A stretch of 34,023 nt of DNA, taken from positions 1-34,023 of the forward strand of contig WQYW01000045.1 in NCBI GenBank assembly GCA_009781045.1. Reading direction: 5' to 3'. The DNA is from Alphaproteobacteria bacterium (lineage in GTDB: Bacteria > Pseudomonadota > Alphaproteobacteria > Rhizobiales > Xanthobacteraceae). The position numbers and the translations under genes are program-made. Below, piece by piece: positions 18,164-25,832 of this stretch. Numbering within the stretch: the stretch's first letter is position 1; every line of letters begins with the position of its first letter. The notes beneath the pieces were generated by a model that was given only the letters and a program-made list of their open reading frames with translations, did no database searches and was not told where the DNA came from.

Positions 18164-18994
18164 ATGTCCCAGCTTCCGCCCGCCCCCCCATCGTTGCAGG
18201 AATTACGCCAGGAGATTGATGGCATCGATGAGGCCATGCACCGGCTCCTGATGCAGCGCGGGGACATCATCGACCGCCTGATCCAGGTGAAGCAGACCCA
18301 GGAGGTCGGCTCGGCCTTCCGCCCGGCGCGCGAGGCTGACATGATGCGGCGCCTGGTGCAGCGTCACCACGGCATCCTGCCGCTCGACACGGTCGAGAGC
18401 ATCTGGCGCGTCATCATCTCCACCTTTACTTTTGTTCAGGCTCCGTTCTCGGTTCACGCCGACATCTCCGCCAGTGAACCGGCCATGCGTGATTCCGCCC
18501 GTTTCCATTTCGGCTTCACGGTGCCCTATATCGCCCATTTCAGCGCCCAGGCGGCGGTCGAGGCGGTGTCCAAATCCAAGGGCGATCTCGCCATGGTCTC
18601 CGCCACCTCCAACCGCACGCCATGGTGGCTGTCGCTGGAATCCCGCGGCGCGCCCAAGATCATCGCCCGCCTGCCCTTCATTGAGCGCCCCGACCATCCA
18701 GCGGCACTGCCGGTTTTTGTCATCTCCCGGGTCGCCGACAGTGCCATGGTGACGGAGGTCGAAACCTGGAGCATCCGGGTTTCGGGCTGGAATGCCGAGA
18801 TCGCCCGGGCCTTGTCGCCGCTTGCCGAAGTCATGGCGGTCCCCGACAAAGCCTTTGACGGCGCTGCACTTTTGATCTCGCTCACGGCTGCAACCGGGAT
18901 CGACAGCATCCGCGCCGCCCTGATCGAGGCCGGGGCCTCAATCCGCTCAACGGCCCTCGTCGGCTGCCACGCAACACGCTATACGGTGGGGTAA
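18164..18994 (+). CDS. Chorismate mutase (AroQ type) with a C-terminal extension
   Basis: A 276-residue protein. Residues about 11-90 form an AroQ-type chorismate mutase (LQELRQEIDGIDEAMHRLLM, QRGDIIDRLIQVKQ, RPAREADMMRRLVQRH), which converts chorismate to prephenate. R15, R32, K43, R56 and E57 are likely active-site residues by alignment from memory. Residues about 100-276 (FHFGFTVPYIAHFSAQAAVEAVSKSKGDLAMVS...) form a second domain that faintly recalls periplasmic-binding or prephenate-dehydratase folds but lacks motifs I can assign. The start is ATG 18164, giving MSQLPPAPP; an upstream GTG/ATG frame adds nine atypical residues. It heads a same-strand block with the HisC-type aminotransferase and TyrA, pointing to phenylalanine/tyrosine synthesis. 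Confidence 0.88.
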   Translation: MSQLPPAPPSLQELRQEIDGIDEAMHRLLMQRGDIIDRLIQVKQTQEVGSAFRPAREADMMRRLVQRHHGILPLDTVESIWRVIISTFTFVQAPFSVHADISASEPAMRDSARFHFGFTVPYIAHFSAQAAVEAVSKSKGDLAMVSATSNRTPWWLSLESRGAPKIIARLPFIERPDHPAALPVFVISRVADSAMVTEVETWSIRVSGWNAEIARALSPLAEVMAVPDKAFDGAALLISLTAATGIDSIRAALIEAGASIRSTALVGCHATRYTVG

Positions 18995-19147
18995 GTGCCC
19001 GCCTCACGGCGATTTCGTGAGACACTGCACTGGCATGAGCAGGGTGCACCTGCGTGCGTAGGTTCAAGCCTGGCGCGACATGTGGATGCGGCCTCAACCG
19101 CCATTCGCCTGAAATGTGCCGGGCCCCCGCCAATTCGGAGTTCACGA

Positions 19148-20245
19148 ATGACCCGCCCTGTGCCGAAACCCGGCATTCTCGATATCGCCCCCTATGCGGC
19201 GGGCAAAATCCCCAACAAGCAGCCCGGTCGCAAGGTGTTCAAGCTCTCGGCCAACGAGACCCCGCTGGGTCCTTCGCCAATGGCGCTGGAGTCCTTCACC
19301 CGAGCGGGGCGGCATCTGCAGGATTATCCCGAAGGAACGGCGCGCCTGTTGCGCCAGGCGCTGGGCTATGCCTTCGGGCTGGATCCGCGCCGCATCATCT
19401 GTGGTGCCGGATCGGACGATCTCCTGACCCTGCTGGCGCACGCCTATCTCGATCGCGACGACGAGGCGATTTCGACCACCCACAGCTTCCAGCTCTATAA
19501 AATCGCGACCCTGACCAACGGGGCGCGCTTTGTCGCCGCTCCGGAGACCAATTTCACCGCCGATGTCGACGCCATCCTCGCCGCGGTCACCCCCCGCACC
19601 CGGATGGTCTGGCTCGCCAACCCCAACAACCCGACCGGCACCTATCTGCCCTTTGCGGAAGTGAAGCGCCTGCGCGCCGGCCTGCCCGACAATGTGCTGC
19701 TGGCGCTGGACGCAGCCTATTGCGACTATGTCTCGAACGCCGACTACAATATGGGCCTCGAACTGGCCAATTCGACCGAGAATACCGTGGTGACCCACAC
19801 TTTCTCCAAGATCCACGGCCTTGCCGCCTTGCGGGTCGGCTGGATGGTGGGGCCCCCGCATGTCATCGAAGCCGTCAACCGCATCCGCGGCCCCTTCAAC
19901 GTCTCGATCCCGGGCATGCATGCGGCGATCGCGGCGATTGAGGATACCGCCCACCAGGACAAGTCAAAGCAGCACAACCGCATTTGGCGCGACTGGCTGA
20001 CCACGGAAATCACCGCGCTCGGCCTCACGGTGACGCCGAGCCAGGCCAATTTCATCCTCATCCACTTCCCCGAGACCGACAAAACCGCCCAGGCTGCAGA
20101 CGAAATGCTGACCGACCGCGGGCTGGTGCTGCGCGGCCTTGGCAGCTACTCGCTGCCGCACGCCTTGCGGCTCACCGTCGGCACCGAGGAGGCCAACCGC
20201 CTCGTGGTCGACGCCCTGCGGGACTTCATGACGGGGTCGAAATGA
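19148..20245 (+). CDS. hisC: Histidinol-phosphate / aromatic aminotransferase (HisC family)
   Basis: A 365-residue fold-type I PLP aminotransferase of the HisC family. The PLP lysine is K221 in HTFSKIHGLAALRVGW; NPNNPTGT is at 158-165 and R229 follows the lysine loop. ANETPLGPS near 35-43 is typical of HisC. The start is ATG 19148 (MTRPVPKPGI), with GGAG seven bases upstream; the open frame extends 51 codons further but is unlike the family. It lies between chorismate mutase and TyrA and overlaps tyrA by ATGA. A role as an aromatic or prephenate aminotransferase, instead of or besides the histidine pathway, is likely by context. A decayed copy of its 3' end lies at 22357-22566. Confidence 0.94.
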   Translation: MTRPVPKPGILDIAPYAAGKIPNKQPGRKVFKLSANETPLGPSPMALESFTRAGRHLQDYPEGTARLLRQALGYAFGLDPRRIICGAGSDDLLTLLAHAYLDRDDEAISTTHSFQLYKIATLTNGARFVAAPETNFTADVDAILAAVTPRTRMVWLANPNNPTGTYLPFAEVKRLRAGLPDNVLLALDAAYCDYVSNADYNMGLELANSTENTVVTHTFSKIHGLAALRVGWMVGPPHVIEAVNRIRGPFNVSIPGMHAAIAAIEDTAHQDKSKQHNRIWRDWLTTEITALGLTVTPSQANFILIHFPETDKTAQAADEMLTDRGLVLRGLGSYSLPHALRLTVGTEEANRLVVDALRDFMTGSK

Positions 20246-21174
20246 CCCCGTTGCATTTCAACCGCCTCGCTCTGATCGGCTTCGGCCTCATCGGCGGCTC
20301 CATCGCGCGCGCCGCCAGGGAACAGGGCCTGGTCGGCGAGATCGTCACCACCGCGCGCTCGGAGAAAACCCGCGCCCGCGTCCGCGAACTCGGCATCGTC
20401 GACCGCGTGGTCGAGACCAATAGCGAGGCGGTCAAAGATGCCGATCTCGTCATCCTCTGTATCCCGGTCGGAGCCTGCGGCCCGGTAACCGCGGAGATTG
20501 CCGCCGATCTCAAACCTGGCGCCATAATCTCCGACGTGGGCTCGGTCAAGGGCACGATCGTCCGCGACATGACGCCTTTTCTGCCGCCCCAGGTTCATTT
20601 CGTGCCCGCCCATCCGGTGGCTGGTACCGAACATTCCGGCCCCGACTCCGGTTTCGCCGAACTCTTTATCAACCGCTGGTGCATCCTCACCCCGCCGGAA
20701 GGCACCGCTCCCGAGGCCACCGAGCGCCTCAGCGCTTTCTGGACCGCGCTTGGCGCCCGGGTCGAGGTCATGACGCCGGACCACCATGATCTGGTGCTCG
20801 CCATCACCAGCCATCTGCCCCATCTGATCGCCTACACCATCGTCGGCACCGCCGACGAACTGGGCCAGGTCACGTCCTCCGAGGTGATCAAGTTCTCCGC
20901 CTCCGGTTTCCGTGATTTCACCCGTATCGCCGCCTCCGACCCCACGATGTGGCGGGACGTCTTCCTCGCCAACAAGGACGCGGTGCTGGAAATGCTCGGC
21001 ACCTTCAATGAGGATCTGTCCAAGCTGACCCGGGCGATCCGCCGCGGTGACGGCGAGGCCCTGTTCGATCACTTCACCCGCACCCGCGCCATCCGTCGCG
21101 GCATCCTTGAGGCCGGTCAGGACACCGCTGCGCCCAATTTCGGCCGCCCGCACGGCCAGCTCACCAAGACCTGA
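20242..21174 (+). CDS. tyrA: Prephenate/arogenate (cyclohexadienyl) dehydrogenase
   Basis: A 310-residue NAD(P)-dependent TyrA-family dehydrogenase that oxidatively decarboxylates prephenate and/or arogenate on the way to tyrosine. The Rossmann motif is GFGLIGGS at residues 13-20. HPVAGTEHSGPDSGF near residue 120 carries the family's catalytic histidine region, and the C-terminal helical domain includes TSSEVIKFSASGFRDFTRIAASDP. There is no ACT domain. The ATG at 20242 overlaps the hisC stop (ATGA), showing translational coupling. Substrate preference cannot be read from sequence. Confidence 0.95.
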   Translation: MTPLHFNRLALIGFGLIGGSIARAAREQGLVGEIVTTARSEKTRARVRELGIVDRVVETNSEAVKDADLVILCIPVGACGPVTAEIAADLKPGAIISDVGSVKGTIVRDMTPFLPPQVHFVPAHPVAGTEHSGPDSGFAELFINRWCILTPPEGTAPEATERLSAFWTALGARVEVMTPDHHDLVLAITSHLPHLIAYTIVGTADELGQVTSSEVIKFSASGFRDFTRIAASDPTMWRDVFLANKDAVLEMLGTFNEDLSKLTRAIRRGDGEALFDHFTRTRAIRRGILEAGQDTAAPNFGRPHGQLTKT

Positions 21175-21316
21175 GACGTTAAGGCCGGAGATCTGCCTGG
21201 CGATTTCCGCTGGCAATGTGATCCGGGCCGGCCCCCGGCCTCGGTTCACCCTGAATCCGCTGCAGTCAGGGCAGAAGCAACCGATCCTGCGTCACCGCAA
21301 GGCCCCGCTGAGCGGC

Positions 21317-21332
21317 GGGTGATCGATCACCC
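21317..21332. repeat. 16-base perfect palindrome between tyrA and mqsA
   Basis: GGGTGATCGATCACCC is perfectly self-complementary. It sits in the 271-base spacer between the convergent tyrA and mqsA genes. No T run follows, so it could be a protein-binding site or chance. Confidence 0.4.
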
Positions 21333-21445
21333 ATGGCGGGATTGATATCGCCCCTGGTCACCTGGAAAAAACCGCGAAAACGCTCACCGGCAGGTCTGGA
21401 AGCTGCCTGAAACAACAGGGCAGCAATACCCCTTTCCGTTCCTCA

Positions 21446-21901
21446 TCATGAACTGCCGAGAGCCGCGCTTCTGGCCGCCTCCCCGCGCAACTCATCGATC
21501 AGCTCAGGGTGCCGACCAAGAAGGCGCAGCAATTGGCTGGTCGGACCGCTCGGCTCGATCAATCCACGCTCATATTTGTCAAAAGCGTTCTCACCGACCT
21601 TGAGCAGGCCACCTGCCTCACGCTGTGACAATTTCAGCTTCTCCCGCACCCGCCGGATGGTGGCAGGGGACGGAATGCGATCAATCTGCTCCTTCAGAAT
21701 CCGCAAAGCCGCATCGGTGACCGCCATGTCGTCACCGACATGGATCCCCTCACCATCGGTCTGCGGATAATATCCCGGCAACTCGACCATGATGCTCCCC
21801 CCCTTGTAGGCAACGGCAAAAGGACGCGTCCCACGATACAGCGTCTCGCCCGTTTCCGGAGAAACCATCGTCTCCGGGATTTTCAACACCGTGTCTGCCA
21901 T
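21446..21901 (-). CDS. mqsA: MqsA-family antitoxin (HTH, no zinc cysteines)
   Basis: A 151-residue antitoxin of the MqsA family. The N-terminal part (ETMVSPETGETLYRGTRPFAVAYKGGSIMVELPGYYPQ) corresponds to the toxin-binding domain, but there is no cysteine in the whole protein, whereas E. coli MqsA uses four to bind zinc. The C-terminal XRE-type HTH reads REKLKLSQREAGGLLKVGENAFDKYERG, followed by LLRLLGRHPELIDEL. The NAF-x-x-YE turn matches the DNA-contacting part of MqsA. The ATG at 21901 overlaps the mqsR stop (TAATG), with a GGAG ahead of it inside mqsR, so toxin and antitoxin are coupled in the usual toxin-first order. The antitoxin frame is intact although its partner is interrupted. Confidence 0.9.
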   Translation of the reverse strand: MADTVLKIPETMVSPETGETLYRGTRPFAVAYKGGSIMVELPGYYPQTDGEGIHVGDDMAVTDAALRILKEQIDRIPSPATIRRVREKLKLSQREAGGLLKVGENAFDKYERGLIEPSGPTSQLLRLLGRHPELIDELRGEAARSAALGSS

Positions 21902-22209
21902 TATCCTCTCTCCTTGAACGACATGACCATGAACTCAGTGAAGACACCAGCCTGAAATTTAACATAGAGTTCCATGTCCCCCGCCGGAACATGGCAAACG
22001 TCCTGCCAGACACGATGATCGCCGAAGCTTGTCATCGACTTGTAAAACATGCGCCTCTCAATCCTCGAAATCGTTTCGACAACATCCGAACGATCGAAAC
22101 CCAACGCGATGGCATCGCGCAACGCGGATGAGGTCATTGCGAGAGCCTCAGACGACCCGAAGGCAGTTTTGATTGCCTGTCAGTCATAGGTCGGCAGTCG
22201 TTTTTCCAT
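21901..22209 (-). pseudogene. mqsR: MqsR-family toxin (mRNA interferase) with an early in-frame stop
   Basis: From ATG 22209 the frame reads MEKRLPTYD, then TGA at 22182-22180, then QAIKTAFGSSEALAM... in the same frame to the stop at 21901. The joined product would be 102 residues, close to E. coli MqsR (98). Everything after the stop is well kept, including K in MFYKSMTS, Q in VWQDV, Y in ELYVKF and K in MSFKERG, the equivalents of catalytic K56, Q68, Y81 and K96. The ATG at 22137 could restart translation and give a 78-residue form lacking about 24 N-terminal residues. A palindrome lies 14 bases upstream of the original start. Single-base damage or sequencing error are both possible; the intact remainder implies the stop is recent. 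Confidence 0.82.
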
Positions 22210-22222
22210 AACACACATCTGA

Positions 22223-22235
22223 CACCATAATGGTG
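22223..22235 (-). promoter_or_regulatory. Operator-like palindrome of the mqsRA locus
   Basis: CACCAT-A-ATGGTG is a perfect 13-base inverted repeat 14 bases upstream of the mqsR ATG. The E. coli MqsA operator is also 13 bases (AACCT-N3-AGGTT). Size, symmetry and position fit autoregulation by MqsA; binding is inferred. Confidence 0.5.
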
Positions 22236-22356
22236 GCAAGCCAAGCCTGAATGACAAGGGACTTGCTTCAATTTCCAGTCCAATAACGCCAGAATTTCCG
22301 TTATGTTCCCGCATCCAACCAGAATATTTCGTGCAATCGAAAACAAACGCCCCCGG

Positions 22357-22566
22357 GACAAGTCGGAAGCACAACCGCATGTGGTGCGACTGGCTGACCC
22401 AACGGTGACGCCGAACATGCGCCAATTTGATCCTCCACCGACAGCAAAACCGCCTGGGCCGCCGACAAACTGCTGACCGACCGCGGCCTGGTGCTGCGCG
22501 GTCTACTCCCTGCGGCACGCATTGCGGCTTGACAAGTGGGCAGCGAGGAGGCCAACCGCCTCGCTC
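22357..22566 (+). pseudogene. Decayed duplicate of the hisC 3' end
   Basis: This segment aligns with the intact hisC at about 19959-20211. Shared blocks include GACAAGTC, GCACAACCGCAT, GCGACTGGCTGACC, ACGGTGACGCCGA, GCCAATTT, ACCGACCGCGG, CTGGTGCTGCGCGG and GAGGCCAACCGCCTCG, in the same order and on the same strand. Several short deletions (about 9-24 bases) and many substitutions destroy the frame, and the last codons of hisC are missing. It lies just outside the mqsRA locus and before the SUMF1-fold gene. Either a partial duplication of hisC or the leftover of a second, related hisC brought in with this patch explains it. Confidence 0.85.
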
Positions 22567-22684
22567 TAGGCTTGAATTTTCCCATGAGTCGCTTCCAACA
22601 GGCATCGGATGGACGCTGCTCTACGAGTGGCTGCTGGTCATTTGATCGTCAGGCGAAAAGGTAAAAAGGTGAAGATTTGGAGTA

Positions 22685-23653
22685 CTAATCAAAAGTCCTC
22701 ACGACGCGAAACCCGACGAGGTTGCTCCGGTAGAAGGAATACCAGTCGCGGAAGGCAGCGCGGAGATTTCTCGGAACGTAGAACCAGGAACCGCCGCGAA
22801 CCACACGGCGACTGCAATCCCCCGACGTCCACGCAGAGCCATCCGCTGGCGCACCTTCATAGCTGTCATGGTAACAATCCTCCACCCACGACCAGGCATT
22901 GCCATGCATGTCGTAGAGCCCAAAGCTATTTGCCGTAAAGCTCCCAGACGGCGAAGTATAGGCATATCCGTCCGAACACGGTACAACCCTCCAATCCGAT
23001 ATGCCCGGTATCGTTGCCTGCGCCGTCTTGTCCGCCCCATTCGCATAGCGGCACATCTGCGCTTCATCGTCCCCGAAAAAATAACGGGTGCTGCTCCCCC
23101 CGCGTGCCGCATATTCAAATTCAGATTCGCTCAGAAGACGATAATTCTTCCCTGTTTTCCTCGACATCCACCCGACATAGGCCTTCGTGTCATTCCAGTT
23201 CAGACACACCGCCGGATGGGTCCCTTCCTGTGCAAAGCCAGGATTTCTCCACGACAGCCCCGTCTGCTCTTCCCCCCTGCTTCCATTCCACACCCAGCAC
23301 GACGACCCGGCGTCAAAGCCCGTTGCCTTGACAAAGGCCGCGAACTGATCGACCGTCACATGAAATTTCCCAACCGCCAACGGATGCGCAATTGTCACAG
23401 GATGTTGCGGGCCCTCGTTGTCGCCTCTCCCCTTCTCACTCGCAGGAGAGCCCATTGTGAACGAGCCCGTTGGTACCACCACCAGTTCCGGGCACATGTC
23501 GCACTCCTTAAACACGTCCCCAGGCTTGAGCGCGCGCTCTTCCGTCGCCGAAAGCGGGCGCGCTCCTCCATCAACCCCTTCCTGCGCATGAGCCGACCGC
23601 AAGCCGCCAGACAGCACCAGGATCAGCAATACCAGTGCAACAACCATACGCAT
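22685..23653 (-). CDS. Exported SUMF1/formylglycine-generating-enzyme-fold protein
   Basis: A 322-residue protein with a signal peptide (MRMVVALVLLILVLSGGLRSAHA, cut likely after AHA) and one FGE-sulfatase domain from about residue 57 (VVVPTGSFTMGSPASEKGRGDNEGPQHPVTI) to the end (NLVGFRVVRTF). Family hallmarks include WNDTKAYVGWMSRKTGKNYRLLSESEFEYAARGG, DMHGNAWSWVEDCY and RVVRGGSWF. In true formylglycine-generating enzymes two cysteines follow the RGGS motif; here the stretch after it (WFYVPRNLRAAFRDWYSFYRS) has none, so sulfatase activation is unlikely. The other cysteines may form disulfides in the periplasm. A binding or unknown catalytic role is more likely. It stands alone beside a toxin-antitoxin locus and a hisC fossil. 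Confidence 0.88.
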   Translation of the reverse strand: MRMVVALVLLILVLSGGLRSAHAQEGVDGGARPLSATEERALKPGDVFKECDMCPELVVVPTGSFTMGSPASEKGRGDNEGPQHPVTIAHPLAVGKFHVTVDQFAAFVKATGFDAGSSCWVWNGSRGEEQTGLSWRNPGFAQEGTHPAVCLNWNDTKAYVGWMSRKTGKNYRLLSESEFEYAARGGSSTRYFFGDDEAQMCRYANGADKTAQATIPGISDWRVVPCSDGYAYTSPSGSFTANSFGLYDMHGNAWSWVEDCYHDSYEGAPADGSAWTSGDCSRRVVRGGSWFYVPRNLRAAFRDWYSFYRSNLVGFRVVRTFD

Positions 23654-24087
23654 CGGTCTCCCCTTTCAGAGCACGGTCGGCCAGGTTTCCAGCAAGAGAA
23701 TTCCTCCTGCGGAACGCGGAACACCGCAATCCGGGTAAAAATCACAAGTCGTAGCAACCGTCTCGGGAATATCGTAGTCGGAGCAGAAGTCTTGGGAGTT
23801 GGAAGGTAAACCGACTCTCCGCTTACGAATCTTCAGGAAACAGATTGACGGATGTCACCAGCCCAGCAGTCACCTCAGGATGCGGTGAACAGGTCGCGTT
23901 GCCTGCAGTCACGCAGCAATATCGTTCCCTCAATACTGCCATCCCTCGCAGGTCATTCCAGTTCCGGAAGACCGAAACTGTCAGGGGGACGTCCTCACAA
24001 CCCCGAAGCCGCGAGAGCCAACTGTGCCCCGAGCAGGCATCGTGCCTGTGGCAGGCAGCACGGTACCTCGCGCGCTTCATGGCCTTT
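23654..24087. other. Spacer without a recognisable gene
   Basis: Lies upstream of the SUMF1-fold gene and downstream of the DUF2125 gene, both on the minus strand. Frames on both strands give short proteins of unusual composition with no family match. The promoter of the SUMF1-fold gene should be here, but I could not identify it. Confidence 0.4.
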
Positions 24088-25293
24088 CTAAAACAGCGGA
24101 GGAGTCTGCGCCACGCGCAGTGGCCCCACGTTCACCGCGCCATCGACAAAGCGCAGCGGCAGGGTCCGTGCCTTGTGGCCCTCAAGCTCGGCAGGTCGGC
24201 CGAGAAGGTTGATGCCGACCATGACGCCGACATTGGCGTTCTTGGAAACGAACCTGCCGAGACCGGGGATGGCCCGGTCCAGGGCGCCGAGAACCTTTGC
24301 ATCCTGAGGCCCGCCATCCGCTGACTTGCCATCCTGGCTGGGGACGGAGTTGACCGTGAGCCCGCGCTGCGCCTCGCGCTGCTCCAGCATCTTGTCGAGA
24401 CCAAGTGCCGGCAGAATACGCTCCAGACCAGCGACCGTGACCTGCATTTCACCATCAAGATGACCGCTCGGGGTCAGATTGAGCAAGCCGCTGGTGACGG
24501 CAACGGTGTCGGCCTGGCGCAGGCGCGATCCCATGATCTCGAGATGGCCACCAGCGGCCTGAATCTCCCGGAAGCGCTGCGGCCAGGGCTTTGGCCGGAT
24601 ATCCGTCAATCCGGTCACCCGCGCCCGCAGCTCGGCATCGAAGGGCTCAAGCAGCAGCGGATGCACGTCCTGGATGGTGCCCTGGACCAGATCAAGCGAC
24701 ATGTCGATGGCAGGACCACGCGACGAGGCGTCCTCGGTGATCGCCCCGCGCAGTTCGACATGGGCTGCCCGCGCTATTGGCGCTCTGGTCGTTCCATCCA
24801 CGCGATCAATGGTGAGATTGTCGAACAGGATTGAAGCCCGCTGCGCCAAAGTCGGCATTCCAGCCACCGCACGCGCCTGGCTCCATGTCACATAAAAGGA
24901 GGCGTGGGTGACATCGTCGGTCACGAGCGCCGGCCCGTCAAAATCCACCGTCACCGAGGTGGGACTGCTCAATCGGGCCTGGATCAGAATGCTGTCGAGC
25001 CGCGCCGTGAAAGGCCTCCTGTTTGCCGCCTGCGCCGTCAGCGACACGTTGACGCCGCTGCACAGGATCTCAAGGCTGAACGGGAAGCCGGAGATCGACC
25101 TTGAGGCGCAATTATAGACGCGCCCCGACTGGGCCTCCTTGGCAGCCCAGGCATCCGCCACCGTCGCTGTCTGTGACGCGGCATAAAACCAGAAACCGCT
25201 CCAGCCTGCGGCAACCAGCAGCAGGACGATGAGTGTGATCACCATCCGGCGAAGGAAACGGGAGCGCCGTCTGGCAGCATTTCGATCATACAT
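24088..25293 (-). CDS. DUF2125 domain-containing protein
   Basis: A 401-residue envelope protein of the DUF2125 family, common in Alphaproteobacteria and without a known function. A basic N-terminus (MYDRNAARRRSRFLRR) precedes one membrane segment at about residues 17-40 (MVITLIVLLLVAAGWSGFWFY). Then come SGRVYNCASRSISGFPFSLEILCSG and a long beta-rich periplasmic part. The end, RFVDGAVNVGPLRVAQTPPLF, is a family signature as I remember it. Two cysteines flank the SISGFPF motif and could form a disulfide. In related genomes the gene is often near tyrA/hisC and a ChaC-like gene, as it is here. Confidence 0.88.
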   Translation of the reverse strand: MYDRNAARRRSRFLRRMVITLIVLLLVAAGWSGFWFYAASQTATVADAWAAKEAQSGRVYNCASRSISGFPFSLEILCSGVNVSLTAQAANRRPFTARLDSILIQARLSSPTSVTVDFDGPALVTDDVTHASFYVTWSQARAVAGMPTLAQRASILFDNLTIDRVDGTTRAPIARAAHVELRGAITEDASSRGPAIDMSLDLVQGTIQDVHPLLLEPFDAELRARVTGLTDIRPKPWPQRFREIQAAGGHLEIMGSRLRQADTVAVTSGLLNLTPSGHLDGEMQVTVAGLERILPALGLDKMLEQREAQRGLTVNSVPSQDGKSADGGPQDAKVLGALDRAIPGLGRFVSKNANVGVMVGINLLGRPAELEGHKARTLPLRFVDGAVNVGPLRVAQTPPLF

Positions 25294-25832
25294 GAGTGAG
25301 CTTTTCGCACATGGTGGTGACCCCTTGCCCTGCCTGAAATCCGCGCAACCGATCCTGTTTTACGGAAATCCAGTCGGCGCATGAAGGCCCGCCCGGTTCA
25401 CCACCGGGGTTAACCGCCGTGGACGGCAGAAACGAGGCCTGCGGTCACAGTCATAGCGCGCCAGTGACAGCGCCGCAGCAAAATCATGTCTGACAAATTC
25501 GTGACGGGCTTTGCCGGCGAGGGCGCGAAGCCTCCGGAAATTCAGCGTTTTCCCGCCAAAACGCCGCAGATCGCCTGGCGTCGAGGCCTTAAGGCGCAGC
25601 CTCGCCCCGGTCCACGAATCGGCTCTGGAACCGCCCCTGGAACCGGCTTTGGCTTTGCCGCCGGCAAAACACAGCAGCATAAGTCACGGGCGTCGGACTT
25701 GTTTTCGTCACGAATCAGCCCCATCGTTTGCCCTGGCACGAAGATTGCCGCCGTCTGCCTCAAAGGGGCTCCGTCCTCGACCCAAAGGAACGTCAAGGGA
25801 ACGTCGACAGAACCTCTCAACCATGGATCACG
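25294..25832. other. Divergent spacer between the DUF2125 and ChaC genes
   Basis: Open frames in this spacer are proline/arginine-rich and overlap one another, with no family match. GGAACGTCAAGGGAACGTCGAC (about 25789-25810) is a short direct repeat just ahead of the ChaC-like gene. I could not identify a promoter for either gene. Confidence 0.4.

Noticed and set aside
22180..22182. TGA in mqsR as a selenocysteine or recoded codon
   Set aside because: No SECIS-like hairpin was recognised right after the codon, and MqsR proteins have an ordinary residue here; a nonsense mutation or sequencing error is simpler.
22134..22418. Minus-strand ORF of 94 residues overlapping mqsR
   Set aside because: It runs across the hisC fossil and the mqsR 5' end in a different frame and resembles nothing.
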